Source of the DNA: Oehlia diaphana | Taxonomy: Eukaryota > Glomeromycota > Glomeromycetes > Glomerales > Glomeraceae | NCBI GenBank assembly: GCA_003833135.1 | Contig: QZLH01000023.1 | Span: forward strand, 108,832 to 172,831 | Length of the DNA: 64,000 nucleotides | Reading direction: 5' to 3' | The notes under the pieces: generated by a model | Database searches by the model: none | Seen by the model: the letters and a program-made list of their open reading frames with translations, nothing else | What the model was told of the DNA's origin: nothing | Position numbers and translations under genes: made by a program | Shown: in pieces, positions 55,254 to 64,000 of the stretch | How positions within the stretch are numbered: the first letter of the stretch is position 1 | How the letters are laid out: every line of letters starts with the position of its first letter

Positions 55254-58073
55254 AGGTTGAATTTGTATCGCTACTAAATCTAAATCAATAGAGTAATATA
55301 AGATATTCTACTGGGCAAGCCTGAGAGTCTTTTTTTTCCGTTAAACGTATAATAAATTCGTATCTATTTCATTTATTTGTTTTTTTTAAAAAAAAGAACT
55401 ATAAAGTCGATAAAAATGATTAAGGGAAGGAAAGTTACGAAAGGATTCTCGAAACGTATCACGTGTTAATCAAATAATACAATGAAAATATAAAAAAAAT
55501 CAATCTTATGTGTTTGAAAATTCACCCTAACAAAGTTTGTATTTATACAACGAATAAGAATAATTTTGTTTTTCATTAACGGGTTATGAAATTCCGATTA
55601 AAGGTGTAAGATTGAATTGTTTATAAACGACAAGCTACGAAAGAAACCGTCAAAAATAATTATAAAAATCTTTAAAGTAGTTCGTGTTAAGCAAAGAAAA
55701 GAAAAACACAAACATGAAAGTTTTGATACTGTATGAAAAATAAAGGATTTATTTTAATTTGAATTTGGAACTTTTATAAAAAAAATAATAAATAGATTTT
55801 TCTTGACCTTTTTAAAAACTTTTTGTATAATTAATTATAAAGTAAAAAATTTTTTTTTTATATAATGTCGATTTTTCCTGAATTTGAAATAGAAAATAAA
55901 TTCTGGCCAGGATTATATTAACTATTAGGTGAATTTTATGAATTAGGAAAGTTAAGTGTTAGAAGGCGATGTGTTACTTGAAATCTATCTTTGGTTAAAC
56001 TTTTATTTTTTTTCCTTTGATATCATGCATGGCGTCAACCTTTATCTTTTTTTGGATTGTTATATAATATTTTAATCATGACAAGGTTTCTTCTTGATAA
56101 TCAAAAAAAGAAAAAAGAAGAAGTATAAATCTCAATAATCTCTCTGATTTGTGACACAAAATTTTGGTAACGTGACTTGACGAATTTTATTGGTCAGATT
56201 TTAGATTTGTACAAAATTTAGAAAATTTCGCGAAACGAGTTAAAATACTTATAGTTTTAAATTTAAAAAAATGCAAATAGTCTATTCAAAACTTGTTAAT
56301 TCCACCTTTATACTCCTAAGCTTGTAAACAATTTTAATGTACTTATATTTAATACGCTATTAATTTAATGAAAATATATATTCTATTGCGGACGATATAT
56401 CTCCTATTTTTAGATTAGTAGTACAAAGTCACGTTACCGCAAATTTTTTTGCTGATGCTCTTGCTCTTGGGGTAGTTTGAAATTAACTGCACCACAAATT
56501 CAAAATTGATAATAAATATCGTTAAGAATCTAATAAGTTATTTAGAATAAAGTAAAATTTAATAATCTTATTAATTACTTTCAGATTATATATGATTATG
56601 TTAATTTTATAAAATAATTTTTGATTAAATTTATAATTCATAAAGTAAAATTTTTTATCTTTATAAAATTGATTTGATTGAAAGAACTTTTTATTATTGC
56701 TTAAGAAATAATTTTCATATTTTTTATAGAACGAGATAGAAATCTAAATCTATTTATCATATTATAAATCAATGTAATTAACATATTATTAATAATATTT
56801 ATTAATTAAAAAAAAAAAATTCCAAATAATAAAATTCAATAGAAATATTCAGAGAAATTTTACAGAATTTTTTGTGTATTATTTACTTACTGTGAATATT
56901 GTATTCAAATTTTTTTTTTAAATTCTAAATTTCGAATTCTATTTTTATTTTTTTTTTATAGGAGAACGCGAAATGAAAATAATCAATAATCGCAAAAAAT
57001 TATTTGTTCGTGTAAAGATGATATATAATCATTCTTATTGTTTCGTTAAGATCAGTTTTACAATTAATGATCGACAAAATTTTCTTTTTTATATATGATC
57101 GGCAAAATCGATAAAATTTTGAACGATACGATTTCAAATAAATAAATAAATAAATAAATAAATAAAGTTAATTTTATTTTCTATTTTAGTTTAGTTTGAC
57201 TTTTCACTGTGCGACAATTCTTATGTATAACTTTTTAATGTATTTGTTTTTTATTATTAATAAAGTTATATGTTTGCTGTTAAAAGAAAAAAAAAATGAA
57301 TTAATAAAATAAAAACGGTTAAAAAATTTTTAATAATAAATATTTACCAAATTAATCAAATTTAATCAAAATAGTCATTAAACAAATAGATATTGCATAC
57401 GGAATTGATCACTGTAAATAAAAAAAGCTTCGGACAAGTCCGAAGAACCACGCATCGCACCGATTTTGGATATTCGTCAGACATTTCCAATTTGCTTTTA
57501 AAACAGATAAACGGGAATCGGCTAGTGAGACTCACGTGTTCTTTCACTCTACTCTGAACCCTCCGATTCAATGCAAAAATTTGAGATATCAAAATTTTAT
57601 AAGTTTGATATACCGATTTTTATATGTTCATTTATATAAAGATAAAATCTTAAAAAAATCGCTTTATCGTGAAATTCGTTATATCACATAGTCGTTATAT
57701 TGAGTACTGACTGTGTTTGGAATGTCTAGTAGTCGTATTTCTACTTAAATTAAAAAAAAACCTCTGATTAAGGTCAAAAAACTCTGAATGAATAATATAA
57801 AAATAGTTAAAAATTAAATTCCAATAAATTCAATAATATCACGTGAATCATTAATCCCAAATAAATATGTGACCACTTATTTGTACGACCTAAAAATTAG
57901 TCATCTAACGAGTAATACGAGTAATGATAAAACTGTATTAATCATTTTTTTTCATGTACTGATAAATTGCTTTTTTTATTATGCTTATTTAATTCTGTAT
58001 ATATTTGCTGTATTACATCAATAAGCCACAAAAAGTTTATGAAATAGTCTATATCACGATGTATTCAGTAAGG
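55254..58073. other. Intergenic DNA, mostly empty
   Basis: (AAAT)n microsatellite at 57137-57166. A block at 57420-57720 is more complex. Its right part (CGTTATATTGAGTACTGACTG, ending 57714) looks like one end of a pogo-type element, but no partner end was found. The minus frame 57362-57592 within it has mixed composition and no recognised homology; not accepted as a gene. Confidence 0.4.
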
Positions 58074-58082
58074 TATATAAAG
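58074..58082 (+). promoter_or_regulatory. Possible TATA box of the Crinkler-like gene
   Basis: TATATAAAG lies about 65 bp upstream of the ATG at 58144 and is followed by another TATATATAT. Plausible by position, but the whole region is A/T-rich. Confidence 0.35.
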
Positions 58083-58143
58083 TATATATATTTAGACTTC
58101 TCTTGAAACTTTTCTAAAAACTTATCGCTTTTACAGAAACGAA

Positions 58144-60602
58144 ATGTTATTCTCACTTAATTGTTTGATTTCGGGACAAACTTCTGATGATATTTTCAAT
58201 GTGCCTATTGGCAATTTTTTTTTCAGCAAAGAAAATATCAAGGTCAACTTTACTGATATGACCGTTGCAAACTTAAAAGAATAACTTTCTCGCACAAATG
58301 AAGTTCAAGAAGCTAAAATAACCAAAATGAATCTTTGGAAAGTCGATCTCAAGACTTATGAAGTTAATAACCTTTCTGCAGAAGATATTGAAAGTCATGA
58401 AAGGTGCGGGAAGATGGATACTACGTCAAATCTCAATGAATATTATAACAATAACGAAGACAAAAATCCTAAAAAGGGGTACCTTCATGTCTTCATAGTC
58501 CCCACCACCACTGGTAAGTGTCTCCCAATGCTTTACCTCTCGAACAAGAAATTTGCAGTCGAAACAATGATATATATTTCGTCATTTATTAATAATATCG
58601 AATATGCTTTCTGACTGTTATTACAACCATTAGAGCTCGGGAAGAAAAGGAGGAACACGGAAGTAGAAAGTAAGATGTGTGCTCGTTTCTATATGTAACT
58701 ATATATTTCATTCTATCATTCTTACAAATGTTTCTCTACAGCAACAAGTGGAAAGAAAAGAAAATGGATGGTTAATAGTACCATTTCAAATGAAGAGAGT
58801 AAATTAATATACTTTATTGATCCAACGGAATCGAGTGGACCGCTTTATGCCATGATTCAGGAAGGAAAATTTGTAGCTTTATATGGTGCACGGGCTTCCG
58901 GGAAGTCTACACGAGTGGAACAAGCTGTGATTGAGTTGGAAAGCAAAGGCTATGTTTGCATTTCGTAAGTTCTATTTAGTAAATTGCATTCAGTATAACT
59001 GTTGCTTACATTTTTTTTTTCTTCGGAACAGTATATCTTTTGAAAGAATAAATATGAATATCATAGACACATTCTGGTCAGCAGTAGGCGTTGAACTATG
59101 TATTAGGTCTCCACAACACTTTGGATTAAACGATGTCAAATCTGCTGATGATTTCAAGCTAAAGTTTCGGAAAGAACTATGGAATGATAAACATGTTGTT
59201 CTTTTCATTGACGAGTATGATAAATTATTTGGAGCAAATGATGACGTTAAATCCTCATTCCTTGGAACAATTCGTGGCATTAAAAACGCAAAAAGATCCT
59301 ATGCACTCTGGTCTTCTGTATTCATCGGTCCCTAAGTATTTTATATCTGAGATCAGACAAAAAAAATGTTGCTCCATTCAACGTTATGGAGCCATTTAGG
59401 AACCCAAATTTCACTCTGGCACAAGTGGAGTCATTATATAAAGCTTATGGGAACGACGCCAAATTGACCATTGCTCCGGAGGTCATTAAGGATATTTATG
59501 AACGGACGAACGGGTATGTGAAGCTGACCGGAAGTAATATGAAATCAATACTAAAATTTGTTTTCTGTTATTTGACAGGCATGCTGGCCTCGTCTGCCTT
59601 TGTGGCAAGGCTATCAATTATTCCTTAGAAAAGAAACTTGACGAAGGAAGAAGTCTTGATTTCAAACTCTGGTCAAAATTTCTTGTCAGTCCACTAGTGT
59701 TAGATAGTATGATTAAGTATCTCCCATTTAAAAAGATGGTTGAAGATCTCCTTAGGCCTGATGCTAAGGAAGCTTTAGACTTTCTCCGATCTGTATTTGT
59801 AGGATTTTTTGGTTTTATAAAAATTCATGGTACTGATAAAAGAAGACTAGCAGATTTCTTAACTGCCGAGGGGGTGCTCATAAGGGAAAGCGATTACGAG
59901 TTTAGTTACAGAATGTCGTCTATTTTTGTTGATGGATTGATTCGGCGAGAGGTTATTCCTTTATTGTACAAATCTTGCCCAACCGTTCCTGTTCCCGAAA
60001 TTGATGGAGGCTTGAAAGTCCTTGATGCTTTAATAGAGTCCATCCGTTGTTTTGATAAAACTTTTATTTGTAAAGCTTTCGACCGATCATTTAAAATTGC
60101 GCTTGTGAAAGTGGATGGTTGTCAAAATCAGATGGTTCCTCGAGAGAGTGTTTACGATACAGAACTAAATAGAATCCTGGTGAACTGGTTCGTCAAAGAA
60201 TTTAACTTCGAGGTCACTGGACAGTGGCATCTAATAGATCACGCTGATAATGACGAAAAAGACAAAGATTACTATAGTGATATAACTATTATGACTCCAC
60301 GTAAAACAGTTGTTCTCGAGCTTTTAGCATCTGCGAATAAAAAAGAACTTAACGAACACTTTGAAAGGGTGCTCAATTATGCAGAAATGCTATCAGCAGA
60401 TGATAAATGGATAGTAAATTTTACGTGTGAGGATTATGCAACAAAGAAACCCCATTGGCCACCCAATGATATAAAATTTGAGAGTGTGAATGTTCATTTT
60501 TTTCACGACCGAAAGTTTGAAAATGTACGAATGAGCGCCCGATATATATCTAATTCTGGTACTTTTAGTTATATCACAGATCAAGTTATTCAATTACAAT
60601 AA
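58144..60602 (+). pseudogene. Crinkler-like (CRN) effector gene with NTPase and nuclease domains, broken
   Basis: Exons: 58144-58513, 58634-58669, 58742-58964, 59032-59513, 59579-60602, with four GT-AG introns of 65-120 nt. The N-terminus is a Crinkler header (LNCLISG, then MNLWKVDL and YLHVFIVPTTT), followed by a basic Lys/Arg stretch that could be a nuclear signal. A P-loop NTPase follows: Walker A GARASGKST (58885-58911), Walker B VVLFIDEYDKL (about 59195-59226). Then come a helical linker and a C-terminal restriction-endonuclease-like domain with an acidic/beta core SDITIMTPRKTVVLELLA (about 60277-60330) and VNFTCEDYA. Header-NTPase-REase is a known architecture of fungal and oomycete CR effectors, thought to act in nuclei. 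Two breaks: a TAA at 58282-58284 inside the header, and a one-base frameshift near 59331 after SVFIG. Everything else is well conserved, so decay is recent or the breaks are sequence errors. Confidence 0.85.
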
Positions 60603-61398
60603 TTAACTTGATTAGCTTATTAGTAATATTTGAGTTGTATAGAAAATGTAGAAATATTTCTTTGTGTTATATATATTACAATTAAATTAGCATAATGCTC
60701 ATTTTCCCATTCATTGTATTCGATTCAAAAAGTAAATACAATATAGAAGTTGCATGTTTCAAAAATTTCGAAGCCCAGATCTATTAATAAACGATTTTCA
60801 GAAATATATGAACGCTTTCAAGGTAGGCCAATAATGCGGGATATCATTTCTTTGTTCTCTTACATTTCCGGTGCTATTTTTTCTAGCTACGAGATTACGA
60901 GATTCTCACCCATTCATATTTACAAAATTTTCGTCTACGTGAGAAATTCCACGATACTGATATATACTAAAATGTTTCTAATTATTTATGAATCATAGTA
61001 CCGTGACGATAGAAATCACGTGTTCCGGACAAAATTTCATTTTGTCACGATTTTTCTGATTAAACTATTGGTTAACTCCGTCTTATAATAAATTCCATAC
61101 TAAATTGATATGTTTTTATTCTTCCATAAAATTAAACTCTTCCTATCATTTACACCCCAAATTCCATAAAAATATTTTAAATCACTGTCTCTTTCATGTG
61201 ACAGTTTGTTTTTTCCAAAAAAGATTTTTCGTGTCTCGAAAATAAATAAAGTAACACTTTCAGACAAGGAAAAAATTTTTTCCTTAGTGTTTTTCAAAAA
61301 AGTGAAGCTGCTACATTATCTTTTAAGTATTTATATTTTCAAATGCTAATTAAATGTAAAGTTATCAAACTTTTAAATTTTCGGATTTTTTAACGGTA
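60603..61398. other. Intergenic DNA, no gene accepted
   Basis: A plus frame at 60750-60998 begins with a plausible stretch (ISKPRSINKRFSEIYERFQG) but turns low-complexity; weak. The minus frame 61100-61297 was rejected. Confidence 0.35.
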
Positions 61399-62620
61399 AT
61401 GCCTCCAATTTCACGACGTAATCGCCAGTTGAAAAAGGCAAATGAAATACGAGCCCAAAAATTAAAAGAGAATAAAGACAAAGATTTATTTATCGTTATA
61501 TTATTGTATGTATGTATAGTATAATAATAATAGGATTAGGAAAATATAATGGGACCAAAATTATTATTGTTGCAATGTTGCATGATATTTATTGTTGCAT
61601 GAAAAAATCTTTAATAGTAAAATTTATAAGGGGTCCACATATAGTTTTGATTTAATTAGTTGACCACACACCCCAATGCAACGCGGAGTGCTTAGAGGAT
61701 TGTCCACTTTATGTAAAAGCAACATGACAGTTCGTATTGCTCTTAAATAAAAAACTAATTTTTAGTGATTTTTACATAGAATATGAATATTCATTAAATT
61801 AAATGAAATAATTTTTCATTTTGTTTTTAAATGAAGAAATTTATTATTATTTATTAACACTTATGTGTGTTTTTAGGAAGATAGTTTAAAAAGCAAAGTT
61901 TTTATTTTTTGGAAAAAATAGCATGGGCTAATGAGGGACTTCAAGAACCGATAACTTTTGGTAAGATATACAATACTATTACCGCATATTGAGAAAAATT
62001 TACACGTTATTATTTATAGAATATTCTGGGAAATTTGAAAATTCATACAATACCTCTATTCTTTCAAAGACAATACAATCATCAAAATCGATTCATGAAT
62101 TAGACGGTTATTTATCATTAATTAATTCTACTACAGAAAAACAAAAAAAAAGTAATAATAGAGAATTCAACAAAAGTTATCAAAAATGAAGCCAATAATA
62201 GATATGTAAGAAATAAATTTATGTTAACAGATAATAATAGTTAAATGCTATATTTATTTTATTTTATTTAACTGATAGCTCGAGAACAAGAAAAGTGCAA
62301 AAGTTAACTAATATGAAGGATCAATTGCTTTCGCTCTCAATTACGAACATTTTCTTTAGTCAGGTGATAGATACAAATAATAGTTCAATCATATGGGAAA
62401 AACTTTTGAGATTTGGTCTACTTTCAAGAATTGCAGATGCTGAATATGTCTCTAGCTTTGAGATTGTAAATTTTTGTGATACTTTTAGGTTTTGATCACG
62501 AAATCTTTAATTAGTGAAATCTCGAAGATAATTGAAAGTCTTAAGTGTACTGATTTGACTGTTCCGTGTTAAACAATACTAAAACAATTGTATCTAAATG
62601 GTAAGTTATCTTTATTTTTA
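61399..62620 (+). pseudogene. Unrecognised multi-exon gene, frameshifted in A-runs
   Basis: An ATG at 61399 opens a very basic start (MPPISRRNRQLKKANEIRAQ). A GTATGT donor near 61507 and TTTTAG acceptor at 61876 lead to EDSLKSKVFIFWKK, a one-base slip in an A-run near 61917, then AWANEGLQEPITF. A GTAAGA...TTATAG intron leads to EYSGKFENSYNTSILSKTIQ. A second slip in a 9-A run near 62148 is followed by NSTKVIKNEANNRY, and a further piece at about 62288-62495 reads TRKVQKLTNMKDQLLSLSIT. Intron borders are good; both breaks are in homopolymers. Basic starts like this occur in repetitive families of such fungi, but no family could be named. Confidence 0.45.
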
Positions 62621-62879
62621 TATTATTTCTATACTTAACATTATCATAAACATATTATTCCGCTCGCAGGGTATGTAACTGGAAAAATTCTCCAAGAAAA
62701 TACTCAGAATCAAACTATCTGTTAGATTATTTTTTCCCGTTCGATTTATTTATTAGCGACTTACTAATTGATTTATATTTTGAAAAATAAGCTACTTTAC
62801 TATTATTATATAAATATATTTATATTTAATTTTAATTATGTATCATTAAAGGGAAAAAGTAATATTAATAGTCCAGTTA

Positions 62880-63130
62880 TTTATATTGTGGTATTACTCC
62901 GGATTACTCAAGACTTATATCATCGGATTTGATGCATTATGTAAATATTATACATCGAGAATTACATAGTGAAATATTCTTTTAACTGAAGAGTAAAATT
63001 ATGTGATTTGGGAACGAATCAACAAATGATAATGATGAGATTTATGGCATAATTCCTTTATGTCGCATCAGAGGTTTTACAAGGAAAAAAGTATACCAAA
63101 GCTTCAGACATATATATTTTTGAAGTTAAG
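62880..63130 (+). pseudogene. Protein kinase domain relic
   Basis: Kinase landmarks in the right order but in different frames: HRELHSE at 62953 (catalytic loop, HRD changed to HRE), CDLG at 63002-63013 (DFG replaced by DLG), NDEIYGIIP at about 63031, VASEVLQGKKYTKASDIY at 63062-63115 (APE and the helix-F Asp). This matches the tyrosine-kinase-like proteins that are expanded in Glomeromycotina. The N-lobe is missing and at least two frameshifts are present. The open frame 63060-63254 is out of register and not a gene. Confidence 0.7.
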
Positions 63131-63169
63131 TTTTGATTGGCTATTTTTGTTTAATGGTATTTATTTTGT

Positions 63170-63410
63170 AGGAGTAGTTTTTTTGGTAAAAATGGCGTTA
63201 GACGCGAATATAAAAGTACAGAAGGTAATAAATGGGGAGCTTTTTTTTAATTAAGAAACGTTTCGTTAGAAAAGTTTCTTTTTTTGTAAAGATGCAGTTA
63301 GACGCGAACGTAAAATACATAGCAAGGTAAGTGGGGTGGGAAAGATTTTTTTATTATTTAAGAACTTTTTGTGGGAATACCGTTAGGCGCGAATACAAGG
63401 TAAATTGTTT
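63170..63410 (+). repeat. Three diverged tandem units of about 80-100 bp
   Basis: GTTAGACGCGAATATAAAAG, GTTAGACGCGAACGTAAAAT and GTTAGGCGCGAATACAAGGT each follow a TTTTTGTAAAA/TTTTTGTGGG block and precede a GTAAxTxGGG block. Non-coding; origin unknown. Confidence 0.55.
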
Positions 63411-63805
63411 CATTAAATTTCATTTTTATGATATGTTAGTTTTACAGTTGTAATATTAATTTTAATAAAAAATTAAAAAAATTCCTTTACAATTTAATTA
63501 GTAAAATATTTTTAAATTATATTAAACGCGTAACTTAACCAATCAAATTATTTATCCCAGGGTGCAGGGACGCATAACATTTTAATCCTTAAAAATAAGG
63601 TGTCCGGAATTTTTTTTGTACCTTGATTACTACTTTTTTTGATCGGTAATCATTTGATTCACTGTAATATTAAGTGCGCTCAATTGTCTAAATACTATGG
63701 AGAGAATCATATTCATATCAGTTAAACGAATTTTAATAATTTGGAGACACTAAAATAATAAGAAATAAGGTTATTACATTTGTTCAATACATCAAATTAC
63801 CTATT
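63411..63805. other. Intergenic DNA, no gene seen
   Basis: A/T-rich spacer. A short GC-richer patch (CCCAGGGTGCAGGGACG) lies near 63556. Nothing recognised. Confidence 0.4.
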
Positions 63806-64000
63806 TTAACACATTACCTCAGTTAATTCATCGAAATTTTCTCTAAATTTTTCATTGTTTCTATCAGCACATGCATTTAAATTAACTATAAAGTCAGATT
63901 TCAGGAGTTGAATAGTAGAATCAAATTCTTTACTTAAATAAATAGTCGCCTTCTCAATATCACGTTTACCTAATTCTTTTAAGTGTTCTGTAAGAAATTT
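63806..64000 (-). CDS. Partial gene entering from the right edge
   Basis: The minus-strand frame is open from the window end: FLTEHLKELGKRDIEKATIY, LSKEFDSTIQLLKSDFIVN, LNACADRNNEKFRENFDELT, then EVMC and TAA at 63806-63808. A GTAATG just after DELTE could instead be a splice donor, making this an internal exon. Charged, helical, clearly coding-like (64 residues visible). No family recognised from this piece. Confidence 0.55.
   Translation of the reverse strand, partial: KFLTEHLKELGKRDIEKATIYLSKEFDSTIQLLKSDFIVNLNACADRNNEKFRENFDELTEVMC

Noticed and set aside
58990..59280. Minus-strand frame of 96 residues
   Set aside because: Antisense to the conserved NTPase exon of the Crinkler-like gene.

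Overview
The window looks like a stretch of a gene-poor, transposon-eroded nuclear genome from an arbuscular-mycorrhizal fungus of the Rhizophagus type. This is an inference. It rests on extreme AT richness, short phase-2 GT-AG introns (about 65-120 nt), lineage-specific small gene families in several states of decay, a Crinkler-type effector gene, an Argonaute relic, a protein-kinase relic whose DFG motif reads DLG, and many non-autonomous DNA transposons. No bacterial operon, rRNA, tRNA or CRISPR array was recognised.

Layout. 0-8 kb: a palindromic MITE, a dead and a live copy of a two-repeat family (here 'family Q', signature FYQPPND), and a two-exon gene with a membrane segment, two DUF2283-like repeats and a C-terminal CaaX box. 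8-12 kb: non-coding DNA with a 170-bp tandem repeat and two MITEs, one a textbook hAT derivative with an 8-bp target duplication. 11.8-20.2 kb: a graveyard of relics, chiefly an unrecognised family ('family W', signature QNTFxKVDF) on both strands, one copy split by a pogo-like element. 20.6-46 kb: the core of the window, an amplified array. Six loci of a three-exon family ('family C', an N-terminal CxC...CxxC zinc-site-like motif plus a conserved C-terminal domain) lie on the plus strand, carried on direct segmental duplications: 20.6-24.4 matches 25.3-28.9, and 26.6-33.9 matches 34.0-42.5 kb. Five copies have open three-exon models; one is dead and carries a foldback element. A seventh piece lies on the minus strand at 12.6 kb. 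A Gln-rich gene (41.1 kb) belongs to the amplicon and is truncated in the other copy.

46-52 kb: broken genes, two more pogo-like elements in or beside a dead family W copy, a minisatellite fused to an Argonaute PIWI-domain relic, and a second hAT-type MITE. 54.4-55.3 kb: another intact family Q gene on the minus strand. 58.1-60.6 kb: a Crinkler-like gene (header, P-loop NTPase, PD-(D/E)XK-like nuclease) with one nonsense codon and one frameshift. 61-64 kb: an unrecognised multi-exon relic, a kinase relic, and a coding exon entering from the right edge on the minus strand.

The genes do not form one visible pathway. The common theme is birth and death of fast-evolving families driven by segmental duplication and MITE insertion. 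The best candidate for something undescribed is family C: conserved introns, a conserved C-terminal domain and very variable N-terminal and middle regions, amplified in tandem.
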